Origin: Burkholderiales bacterium
Lineage (GTDB): Bacteria; Pseudomonadota; Gammaproteobacteria; Burkholderiales; Casimicrobiaceae
Reading direction: 5' to 3'
NCBI GenBank assembly: GCA_031283405.1
Contig: JAITBX010000195.1
Coordinates: forward strand, 1-10,904
Length of the DNA stretch: 10,904 nucleotides
Position 1 is the stretch's first letter. Each line of letters opens with the position of its first letter. A model generated the notes under the pieces. That model did not search any database and had not been told where the DNA came from. It was given only the letters and a program-made list of their open reading frames with translations. The position numbers and the translations under genes are program-made. Below are positions 1 through 5,394 of the stretch, piece by piece.

Positions 1-1
1 G

Positions 2-340
2 ATCGCTCCCGACTTGCGGGACAAGGCGGAATCCATGGGCTACACGGTGGTAGACGCTCCTTCCGTTCTGGCGACGCATCTGTCGGAGGTCATAAAGAAA
101 AACGGGGCCGAATTGCTGACGCGGCAGGAAACCGGCGGCGTGTTGCCGGAAGGCGAGCTTGACAACCTGGAAAGCGAAATCACCGCGCGCAACGCCGCCA
201 TCGACCGCAACCACCGCGAAAAAGAAAATCTTTACGCCAAATACGAACGCGACAAACAACGTTGGCGCGAATTGAAAGCTGCCGAGAGAGAAGCCGAAAG
301 AGCGCGGGCGGAAGCAGAAAAAATGGCGGGGAAGAAGTAG
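2..340 (+). CDS. FlhA-like fragment with coiled-coil C-terminus (5' end outside window)
   Basis: The frame is open from the left edge to a TAG at 338-340, so the true start lies outside the window; the TTG at 14 is only an internal codon. Visible residues 1-44 closely resemble the conserved cytoplasmic segment of FlhA/FHIPEP, the gate protein of the flagellar type III export apparatus: GYTVVD, then VLATHLSEVIKK, then AELLTRQET. In FlhA this segment is followed by several hundred more residues. Here residues 45-112 are instead a highly charged, Glu/Lys/Arg/Ala-rich helix that looks like a coiled coil and ends in GKK. The protein is therefore not an intact flhA. It could be a decayed or recombined flhA copy, or a distinct protein that uses an FHIPEP-like segment. 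No other flagellar gene is visible. The FlhA resemblance is recognised from memory of the family; the function is unknown. Confidence 0.6.
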   Translation: MAPDLRDKAESMGYTVVDAPSVLATHLSEVIKKNGAELLTRQETGGVLPEGELDNLESEITARNAAIDRNHREKENLYAKYERDKQRWRELKAAEREAERARAEAEKMAGKK

Positions 341-372
341 CGTCGTCGGTTTTTCCAAACCGTTTGGGCGAA

Positions 373-438
373 CCCTGAGCAAAGTCGAAGGGACGAAGTC
401 CTTGATGATTTGCCGTTCACCCTTCGACAGGCTCAGGG
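373..438. repeat. Inverted repeat between convergent stop codons
   Basis: The left arm (373-392, CCCTGAGC then AAAGTCGAAGGG) and the right arm (420-438, CCCTTCGAC then AGGCTCAGGG) are inverted copies of one short element, matching over about 18 positions with a small internal difference. The pair lies between the stop of the FlhA-like ORF (340) and the stop of the minus-strand SnoaL-like gene (463). It could fold as a long hairpin and act as a bidirectional terminator, although no clean T-tract follows either arm. The core (TTCGAC, A, GCTCAGGGCG) recurs at 9595-9612 and belongs to a dispersed repeat type common in proteobacterial genomes. Confidence 0.7.
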
Positions 439-462
439 CGAACGGATGAAATCAGAGCATCC

Positions 463-861
463 TCAGGTCGGATACGGCGAAAACTGATCTGCAACCGCCC
501 ACCACTTTTCGCCTTCCTTGGCGAAGAAAAACATATCTCTCCCGCCCAAGGTGATGGTGTTGCCGCCCATGTTGACCGACATTTCAAAGTTGTACGCAAC
601 GACTGCCGAGTTGCCGTAAACATGAATAACGGGATTGAGTTCTTCCCAACGATAAATTTTTGCCGCGTCGCAAAAACGCTTCCATCCGGCGACGCACGCA
701 ACACCGCCATCCAGACGGTTGCGATCGGAGGGCGTGATGGCGATCATGTCGCGGTGAAAAAATTGAGAGAGATCATTCGGGTTTCCCTTGGTCCACGCAT
801 CGTTCATCGCGCGGACGGTTGCCCAGATTTCCTGTTTGATCGGATCGGCGAAAGAAGGCAT
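463..861 (-). CDS. SnoaL-like / NTF2-fold domain protein
   Basis: This 132-residue protein looks like a DUF4440/SnoaL member of the NTF2-like superfamily, small alpha+beta cone-fold proteins that act as ketosteroid-isomerase-type enzymes or simply bind small ligands. Supporting features are the N-terminal helices (IKQEIWATVRAMNDAWTKG), the FFHRDMIAITPSD segment, the central GWKRFCD helix, and the strand pattern VIHVYGNSAVVAYNFEMS ... GRDMFFFAKEGEKWWAVADQFS, which is typical of the family. I chose the ATG at 859-861 because AAGGAG precedes it by 7 nt; the frame stays open to 927 but the extra residues are not domain-like. It is transcribed away from mpl and toward the FlhA-like fragment. No catalytic residues can be assigned, and the substrate is unknown. 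Confidence 0.8.
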   Translation of the reverse strand: MPSFADPIKQEIWATVRAMNDAWTKGNPNDLSQFFHRDMIAITPSDRNRLDGGVACVAGWKRFCDAAKIYRWEELNPVIHVYGNSAVVAYNFEMSVNMGGNTITLGGRDMFFFAKEGEKWWAVADQFSPYPT

Positions 862-895
862 CGAAATTCTCCTTGGGTCTGACGGGGTGACGGTC

Positions 896-924
896 ATCTT
901 ATGATGGCTGGCCGGAGAAGACAA
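896..924 (-). promoter_or_regulatory. Candidate sigma70 promoter for the SnoaL-like gene
   Basis: On the minus strand, TTGTCT (919-924) and TAAGAT (896-901) are separated by 17 bp. Each matches the sigma70 consensus at 4 of 6 positions. Transcription would start near 889, giving a leader of about 28 nt that includes the AAGGAG site. The spacing and position fit, but the match is modest and such pairs occur by chance. Confidence 0.3.
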
Positions 925-998
925 CACGATGGTGCCCCACGCTCTGATGTCTGATGCCGTACAATGCCCGTTTCAACAAGCAGCCACAGCGAGCGGCC

Positions 999-2396
999 AT
1001 GCATCTTCACATTCTCGGTATCTGCGGCACTTTCATGGGCGGCATTGCGGCGTTGGCGCGCGAGCAAGGGCACATCGTCACCGGCTGCGACGCGCAAACC
1101 TATCCGCCGATGTCAACGCAACTCGAAACGCTGGGCATCGGTCTGACGTCGGGCTACGACGCCGAACAACTCGATATTGTTGCCCGCGACGCCGATATTT
1201 TCGTGATCGGCAATGCGCTGTCGCGCGGCAATTCGCTCGTCGAAGCGATTCTCGAACGCAATCTGCCTTACACCTCCGGCCCGCAATGGCTGGCCGAGCA
1301 GGTGTTACGCGCGCCGACGCCGCAGGGCGCGCGTCATGTGCTGGCCGTGGCCGGCACGCACGGCAAGACCACCACGGCGTCGATGCTGGCGTGGGTTCTC
1401 GATTGCGCCGGTCTTCGTCCCGGCTTTCTGATCGGCGGCGTGCCCGCCGGTTTTCAGGTGTCGGCGCGGTTGACCGACAGCCCCTTTTTCGTGATCGAGG
1501 CCGACGAGTACGACACGGCGTTTTTCGACAAGCGTTCAAAATTTGTCCACTACCGGCCACGCACGGCGATTCTCAACAATCTCGAATTCGACCACGCCGA
1601 TATTTTTGCCGACCTCGCCGCCATCGAAACGCAGTTTCATCATCTGGTTCGCACCGTGCCGTCGGGCGGGCGCCTGATCGTCAACAGCGAGAGCGAAGCG
1701 CTGCAACGGGTTTTGGCGCGCGGCGCGTGGAGCGAGATTGAATACTTCGGCGACAGCTTTTTCGACGACGGCGCGGTGTCGCCAGAGTGGGGGTTGCAGG
1801 AAGGGGCGGCTGCCGCCGAATTTCGCATCGTCACGCCGGACGGCGCGGAGAAAAAATTGTCATTGCCGTCGCTTGGCCGGATGAATGCGATGAACGCGCT
1901 GGCCGCCATCGCGGCGGCGCGGCACGCCGGCGTCGGCATCGACGAAGTGCTCGCGGCGCTGGCGCGGTTTCCGGGCGTGGCGCGGCGGCTGGAGTTGCGC
2001 GGGCAAGCGCGCGGCGTCGCCGTTTACGACGACTTCGCGCATCACCCGACCGCCATCGCCGCGACGCTGGAAGCGCTGCGCGGACGGATTGGCAGCTCTC
2101 GCCTCATCGCCGTGCTCGAACCGCGTTCCAACACAATGAAGCTCGGCACGATGAAAGCCGCCCTGCCCGCCAGCTTGCGCGAGGCCGACGCCGTGTATTG
2201 CTATGCCGCCAACCTCAGCTGGGGCGCCGCCGCTGCGTTGGCGCCGCTGGGCGAAAAAGCGCGAACTTTTGACGCCCTTCCGGCGTTGCTCGACGCGCTC
2301 GTCGCCGACACGCGGGCGGGCGATCATGTGCTCATCATGAGCAATGGCGGATTCGGCGGGATTCATCAAAAGCTGCTGGCGGCGCTGGCAGGGTAA
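999..2396 (+). CDS. mpl: Mpl: UDP-N-acetylmuramate:L-alanyl-gamma-D-glutamyl-meso-diaminopimelate ligase
   Basis: This 465-residue cytoplasmic Mur-ligase-family enzyme joins the tripeptide L-Ala-gamma-D-Glu-meso-DAP, recovered from old murein, to UDP-MurNAc using ATP, feeding recycled peptide back into peptidoglycan synthesis. The N-terminal Rossmann-type domain begins HLHILGICGTFMGGIAALAREQGHIVTGCD, a sequence characteristic of Mpl rather than MurC. The ATP-binding loop GTHGKTTT lies at residues 119-126. The central domain carries IEADEYDTAFFDKRSKF and NNLEFDHADIF, and the C-terminal domain has VYDDFAHHPTAIAATLEAL and EPRSNTMKLG. The length is normal for Mpl. The ATG at 999 starts the conserved N-terminus; the frame extends to 954, but those residues are not family-like. 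The ribosome site is weak (GAGCGG). A TACAAT at 960-965 could be a -10 element but lacks a good -35. No functional link to the downstream cluster is evident. Confidence 0.96.
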   Translation: MHLHILGICGTFMGGIAALAREQGHIVTGCDAQTYPPMSTQLETLGIGLTSGYDAEQLDIVARDADIFVIGNALSRGNSLVEAILERNLPYTSGPQWLAEQVLRAPTPQGARHVLAVAGTHGKTTTASMLAWVLDCAGLRPGFLIGGVPAGFQVSARLTDSPFFVIEADEYDTAFFDKRSKFVHYRPRTAILNNLEFDHADIFADLAAIETQFHHLVRTVPSGGRLIVNSESEALQRVLARGAWSEIEYFGDSFFDDGAVSPEWGLQEGAAAAEFRIVTPDGAEKKLSLPSLGRMNAMNALAAIAAARHAGVGIDEVLAALARFPGVARRLELRGQARGVAVYDDFAHHPTAIAATLEALRGRIGSSRLIAVLEPRSNTMKLGTMKAALPASLREADAVYCYAANLSWGAAAALAPLGEKARTFDALPALLDALVADTRAGDHVLIMSNGGFGGIHQKLLAALAG

Positions 2397-2684
2397 AACC
2401 ATCGACGGGGGTGCGGGCTTCAAACCTGGCAGCCCTCGGATAACCACCCCGGCGCTTCGCGCCACCCCTCCAGGGAGGGGAATAGAATCAGACCGTAGGG
2501 GCGACCTGTGGTCGCCCGCTGTTGCGCTTTCAGAAAAAGCGTCCCTGAAAAACAAGCCCGAAAGAAGCGATTTGAAAGGAATCGGTTAAAATCCTGAATC
2601 CGTAACGGTTTCCCACAAGAGCGTTTCTTCGGCATTCGGGAAGCGTGATGGCGATCTCAAGAGAGGCGATGGCGTACTTTTATC
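2397..2684. other. Non-coding stretch between mpl and the APE-like operon
   Basis: No convincing gene is present in these 288 bp. The first half holds palindromic repeat sequence (see the repeat entry). The second half, about 2542-2684, is less GC-rich and is the likely place for the operon promoter. A TAAAAT at 2587-2592 resembles a -10 box, but nothing like TTGACA lies 16-18 bp upstream, and the TTGAAA at 2572-2577 is too close. I therefore do not assign a promoter. A purine-rich GAGAGG at 2661-2666 is too far from the start at 2685 to be a normal ribosome site. Confidence 0.6.
2465..2541. repeat. Cluster of three hairpins downstream of mpl
   Basis: Three palindromes lie in series: CCCCTCC (2465-2471) with GGAGGGG (2474-2480); GGGCGACC (2499-2506) with GGTCGCCC (2510-2517), a perfect 8-bp stem with a TGT loop; and CGCTTT (2525-2530) with AAAGCG (2536-2541). 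They resemble the low-complexity palindromic repeats that litter intergenic regions of many proteobacteria. They may also end mpl transcription, but no T-run follows the strong stems, so intrinsic termination is not supported. Confidence 0.6.
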
Positions 2685-3452
2685 ATGGCGAGACGGCTTG
2701 ATTTTTCTCCGCAGTTTTCTTTTCGTCGCTGGAGCGCTTGGGCGCCGGTGATGGCGGAGCCTGATCGTTGGCAGACATGGGCGCGCGAAGAAAAACCGCT
2801 TGTTGTACACGACGAAGTCGCGCCGGTAAAAGCGATGCCGCCTTTGCTGCGCCGCCGCGCGCAACCGTTGGGCCGCGCCGCGCTGGAAGTTTTATACGCA
2901 CCGTCGCTGGATTACGCGAATCAGCCCATCATTTTTTGCAGCCGCTACGGCGAGACGGGGCGTTGTTTGAACTTTTTGCAGACGTTGGCGGAGGAGGGAA
3001 AAGTTTCGCCGCAGGAATTCAGCGTTTCGGTGCATAACGCCACTCCCGGACTTTTTCTGATTGCGAAGCAATGCCGCGCGGCGGTGACGGCGCTGGCGTC
3101 GGAAACGCAACTGGCGCTGTCCGGCATTCAGGAAGCGTTGGCGCAAATCGCCGATGGCGCGCCCTCGGTGATTCTGGTGTTTTGCGAGGAGCCGTTGACG
3201 CCGCTGTATCGTGCGTTTGTCGAAGACGACGAGCCGGTCGGTTTCGCGTTTGCGCTTGAAATCGCGGAGGGAAAAGATTATCAACTCGTTTGCGACGAAG
3301 TGCCGACGAAGGCGTCAACTGAAACACCGTTCAATCCGTCGGCGTTGTCGTTGCTGCGTTTTGCGCTCGACGAAACGCGCGCAGTTTTGCCTTTGACCGG
3401 CGCCGAGGATTGGAAATTGTTGCGCGCTGCGCCGGAGGCCGGTCATGCCTGA
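2685..3452 (+). CDS. Beta-ketoacyl-synthase-like N-terminal domain protein (APE cluster type)
   Basis: This 255-residue protein resembles the stand-alone ketoacyl-synthase-like proteins (Ketoacyl-synt_2 type) that open many APE-type clusters. The start FSFRRWSAWAPV ... RWQTWA, the middle LRRRAQPLGRAALEVLY, and the PIIFCSRYGETGRCLNFLQTLAEEGKVSPQEFSVSVHNATPGLFLIA segment follow the pattern of that family. It covers only the N-terminal half of a ketosynthase fold. I see no active-site Cys motif or the two His motifs of the C-terminal half, so it should not condense acyl chains on its own; its family role is not established. The ATG at 2685 is kept because the conserved FxxRRWxAWAP begins close to it; a start at 2751 would remove it. 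It overlaps the next gene by 8 nt, so it appears to be the first gene of the operon. Confidence 0.8.
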   Translation: MARRLDFSPQFSFRRWSAWAPVMAEPDRWQTWAREEKPLVVHDEVAPVKAMPPLLRRRAQPLGRAALEVLYAPSLDYANQPIIFCSRYGETGRCLNFLQTLAEEGKVSPQEFSVSVHNATPGLFLIAKQCRAAVTALASETQLALSGIQEALAQIADGAPSVILVFCEEPLTPLYRAFVEDDEPVGFAFALEIAEGKDYQLVCDEVPTKASTETPFNPSALSLLRFALDETRAVLPLTGAEDWKLLRAAPEAGHA

Positions 3453-4284
3453 GCGTTCGTTGTCGATGCCCCTGCCGGCGCGCGACGAGAGCGGGCGGCG
3501 GTTTTCATTGGAGCGGTGCTGGCGCATCGCGGCGACGGGCTTTTGTTTCGCGGTGTTCGGACTCGGCGGGCTGATCGTACTGTGTCTGGTTTTTCCCTTG
3601 TTGCGCTTGTTCGTATGGCGACGCTTGCTTCGTCAGCGGTTGGCGCGCGATATCGTGAGCGCGAGCTTTTGGCTTTTCTGCAAACTGATGACCATCGTCG
3701 GCGTTATCAGTTACGAAGTGCGCGGTCTTGAAAAATTGCAACGTCGCGGCTTGCTGGTTGTCGCCAACCACCCGTCGCTGATCGACGTGGTGATGCTGAT
3801 CTCGCTCTTGCGCCAGCCCGATTGTGTGGTTAAAGCGGCGGCCTGGCGCAACCCATTTATGATCGGCCCGATTTCGTTGTGCGGCTTCATTCGCAATCAG
3901 GACGGCTCGCAGTTGATCGAAGACTGCATCGTGTCGGTTTGTCGCGGCAGCAATCTGATCGTTTTTCCCGAAGGCACGCGCACGCAGATCGAAGCGTTGC
4001 TGCAACGGCAAGTCAATCCTTTGCAGCGCGGCGCGGCCAATATCGCAGTGCGCGGAAATTTACCGATGACGCCGGTCGTGATTACCGTCACCGAGCCGAT
4101 GCTGACCAAGCAGCAGCCTTGGTACAAAGCGCCGCGCCGCCGCCCGCATTTTGTTTTGAACGTGCTTGACGATATGGCCGTTGCGCACTTCGCTCCCGCT
4201 GACACGACGCCGTCGCTGGCGGCGCGAGTCGTGACGGAACACCTTTCCGATTTTTTTAACCGAGAGCTGAAAAAAGATGTCTGA
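3445..4284 (+). CDS. 1-acyl-glycerol-3-phosphate acyltransferase-like (PlsC-type LPLAT) membrane protein
   Basis: This 279-residue acyltransferase has one probable N-terminal membrane segment (residues ~29-53) and the PlsC-type catalytic signature HX4D in ANHPSLIDVVML (H109, D114). The acceptor-binding block FPEGTRT lies at residues 174-180. Enzymes of this family transfer an acyl chain from acyl-ACP or acyl-CoA to a hydroxyl group at the cytoplasmic face of the inner membrane. In APE-type clusters such genes are thought to help attach the polyene acyl chain to a lipid carrier; that role is inferred from context. The ATG at 3445 overlaps the previous gene by 8 nt and follows GGAGG (3434-3438). 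The following ACP gene overlaps its stop by 8 nt, indicating tight coupling. Confidence 0.9.
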   Translation: MPERSLSMPLPARDESGRRFSLERCWRIAATGFCFAVFGLGGLIVLCLVFPLLRLFVWRRLLRQRLARDIVSASFWLFCKLMTIVGVISYEVRGLEKLQRRGLLVVANHPSLIDVVMLISLLRQPDCVVKAAAWRNPFMIGPISLCGFIRNQDGSQLIEDCIVSVCRGSNLIVFPEGTRTQIEALLQRQVNPLQRGAANIAVRGNLPMTPVVITVTEPMLTKQQPWYKAPRRRPHFVLNVLDDMAVAHFAPADTTPSLAARVVTEHLSDFFNRELKKDV

Positions 4285-4537
4285 ATTGACCGATGAAATC
4301 AAAACTCTGATTATCGAGACGCTGAATCTGGAAGATGTCGCCGTGGCCGACATCGACACCGACGCGCCGTTGTTTGTTGACGGCCTCGGCCTCGATTCGA
4401 TCGACGCGCTGGAACTCGGCGTTGCCCTGCACAAGCGCTACGGCCTGGAGTTGTCGGCGGAAGCGGAAGAGACGAGAAAATATTTTGCGTCCGTTCGCAC
4501 GCTTGCCGATTACGTCGGCGCTCACCGCGCGCGCTGA
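4277..4537 (+). CDS. Acyl carrier protein 1 (ApeE/ApeF-like)
   Basis: This 86-residue acidic protein has the four-helix ACP pattern and the phosphopantetheine site LGLDSIDALEL, with Ser41 as the attachment residue. It carries starter or intermediate acyl groups as thioesters for the cluster's enzymes in the cytoplasm. APE clusters characteristically encode two adjacent ACPs, as here. The C-terminal half (EETRKYFASVRTLADYV) matches the usual helix-IV region. The ATG overlaps the acyltransferase stop by 8 nt. Which of the two ACPs carries the starter and which the growing chain cannot be told from sequence. Confidence 0.93.
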   Translation: MSELTDEIKTLIIETLNLEDVAVADIDTDAPLFVDGLGLDSIDALELGVALHKRYGLELSAEAEETRKYFASVRTLADYVGAHRAR

Positions 4538-4553
4538 GACTTGGGGAGACGCG

Positions 4554-4814
4554 ATGCCTTCCACCATGACCAAAGAAGAAATTTTCGTCTGGATACGCGA
4601 TGCTTTGCAAGAGCATTTCGAGATTTCCCCCGAGCGCGTGACGCCGGAGGCCAACCTGTTTCAAGACCTCGATATCGACAGCATCGACGCTGTCGATCTT
4701 CTGATACGGCTGAAACAGTTGACGGGGCAGTCGATATCGCCCGATGTTTTCAAGCAGGTGCGCACTGTCAGTGATGTGGTCGATGCTGTCCATGCCCATC
4801 TGCAAAACGGCTGA
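4554..4814 (+). CDS. Acyl carrier protein 2 (ApeE/ApeF-like)
   Basis: This second 86-residue ACP has the phosphopantetheine motif LDIDSIDAVDLL with Ser43. It shares the architecture but little sequence with the ACP just upstream, so the pair looks like old specialised paralogues rather than a recent duplication. I chose the ATG at 4554, preceded by GGGGAG (4543-4548) with 5 nt spacing. The frame stays open upstream to 4335 inside the first ACP gene, but that part is a shadow. A second ATG at 4566 (Met5) is less well placed relative to the ribosome site. Confidence 0.93.
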   Translation: MPSTMTKEEIFVWIRDALQEHFEISPERVTPEANLFQDLDIDSIDAVDLLIRLKQLTGQSISPDVFKQVRTVSDVVDAVHAHLQNG

Positions 4815-5394
4815 GCGCGGCGGCGCGTTGAAACCGGCGCGCAAGTTTTCGTTGCCGCTGTTGGCGCTGTTGGGACTCGCGCTGCCGTTACTCTTCTGGC
4901 TGTGTTACTGGCAAGGATGGCCGCTGTGGTTGTGCGGTTTTCTGTTGCTGCCGCTGGCGTGGCGAGGAAAAGGAATCATCGGAGGATTGCTCGGCTGGCT
5001 CGGCCCGTGCGTAGCGTTGCTGGGAGTGGCGGCGTTGTTGCTGCGCTCGTCGATGTCGGTGCTTTACTATCCGGCGCTGGTCAACGCGATATTTTTGCTG
5101 GCGTTTATCGTCAGTCTCTTTCAATCGCAAACGATCGTCGAGCGATTGGCGCGCCGTCTCGATCCCGAATTGCCGCCGGAGGGTGTTCGCTACACTCGCA
5201 AAGTTACGTTCGCGTGGTGCGTGTTTTTCGTTATCAACGGCAGCATCGCCTGGTGGACGACAACGCAAGCGATGGAAGTCTGGACGATTTACAACGGGTT
5301 GATTGCTTATGTGGCGATGGGCGCGATGTTCGGCGGCGAATGGTTGATTCGTCGGCGCGTGATGCGCCGCGCGGAGAGGGCGCGCCATGAGTGA
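4792..5394 (+). CDS. COG4648-type integral membrane protein of APE clusters
   Basis: This strongly hydrophobic protein has about five to six membrane segments, including LPLLALLGLALPLLFWLCYW, LWLCGFLLLPLAW, the LLGWLGPCVALLGVAALLL region, YPALVNAIFLLAFIVSLF and the C-terminal WCVFFVINGSIAWW. The stretch YPALVNAIFLLAFIVSLFQSQTIVERLARRLDPELPPEGVRYTRKVTFAW is typical of the COG4648 family found between the ACPs and the ligase in APE clusters. Its biochemical role is unknown. The start is uncertain: ATG 4792 (used here, 200 aa) overlaps the ACP by 23 nt, while TTG 4828 would give a cleaner MKPARKFSLPLL N-terminus of 188 aa. Neither has a clear ribosome site, which suggests coupling to ACP translation. 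The stop overlaps the ligase start by 8 nt. Confidence 0.82.
   Translation: MPICKTAERGGALKPARKFSLPLLALLGLALPLLFWLCYWQGWPLWLCGFLLLPLAWRGKGIIGGLLGWLGPCVALLGVAALLLRSSMSVLYYPALVNAIFLLAFIVSLFQSQTIVERLARRLDPELPPEGVRYTRKVTFAWCVFFVINGSIAWWTTTQAMEVWTIYNGLIAYVAMGAMFGGEWLIRRRVMRRAERARHE

Noticed and set aside
960..965. TACAAT as a -10 box for mpl
   Set aside because: It is a 5 of 6 match, but no acceptable -35 sequence lies 16-18 bp upstream.
954..998. Upstream start for mpl
   Set aside because: The 15 extra residues are not Mpl-like, and conserved sequence begins at the ATG at 999.
929..1741. 270-residue plus-strand frame overlapping mpl
   Set aside because: It is the wrong frame of mpl, rich in Arg and Ala, while the true frame carries all Mur-ligase motifs.
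1860..2555. 231-residue open frame on the minus strand over the end of mpl and the following gap
   Set aside because: Most of it is antisense to mpl, and its first part is a translation of palindromic repeat sequence.
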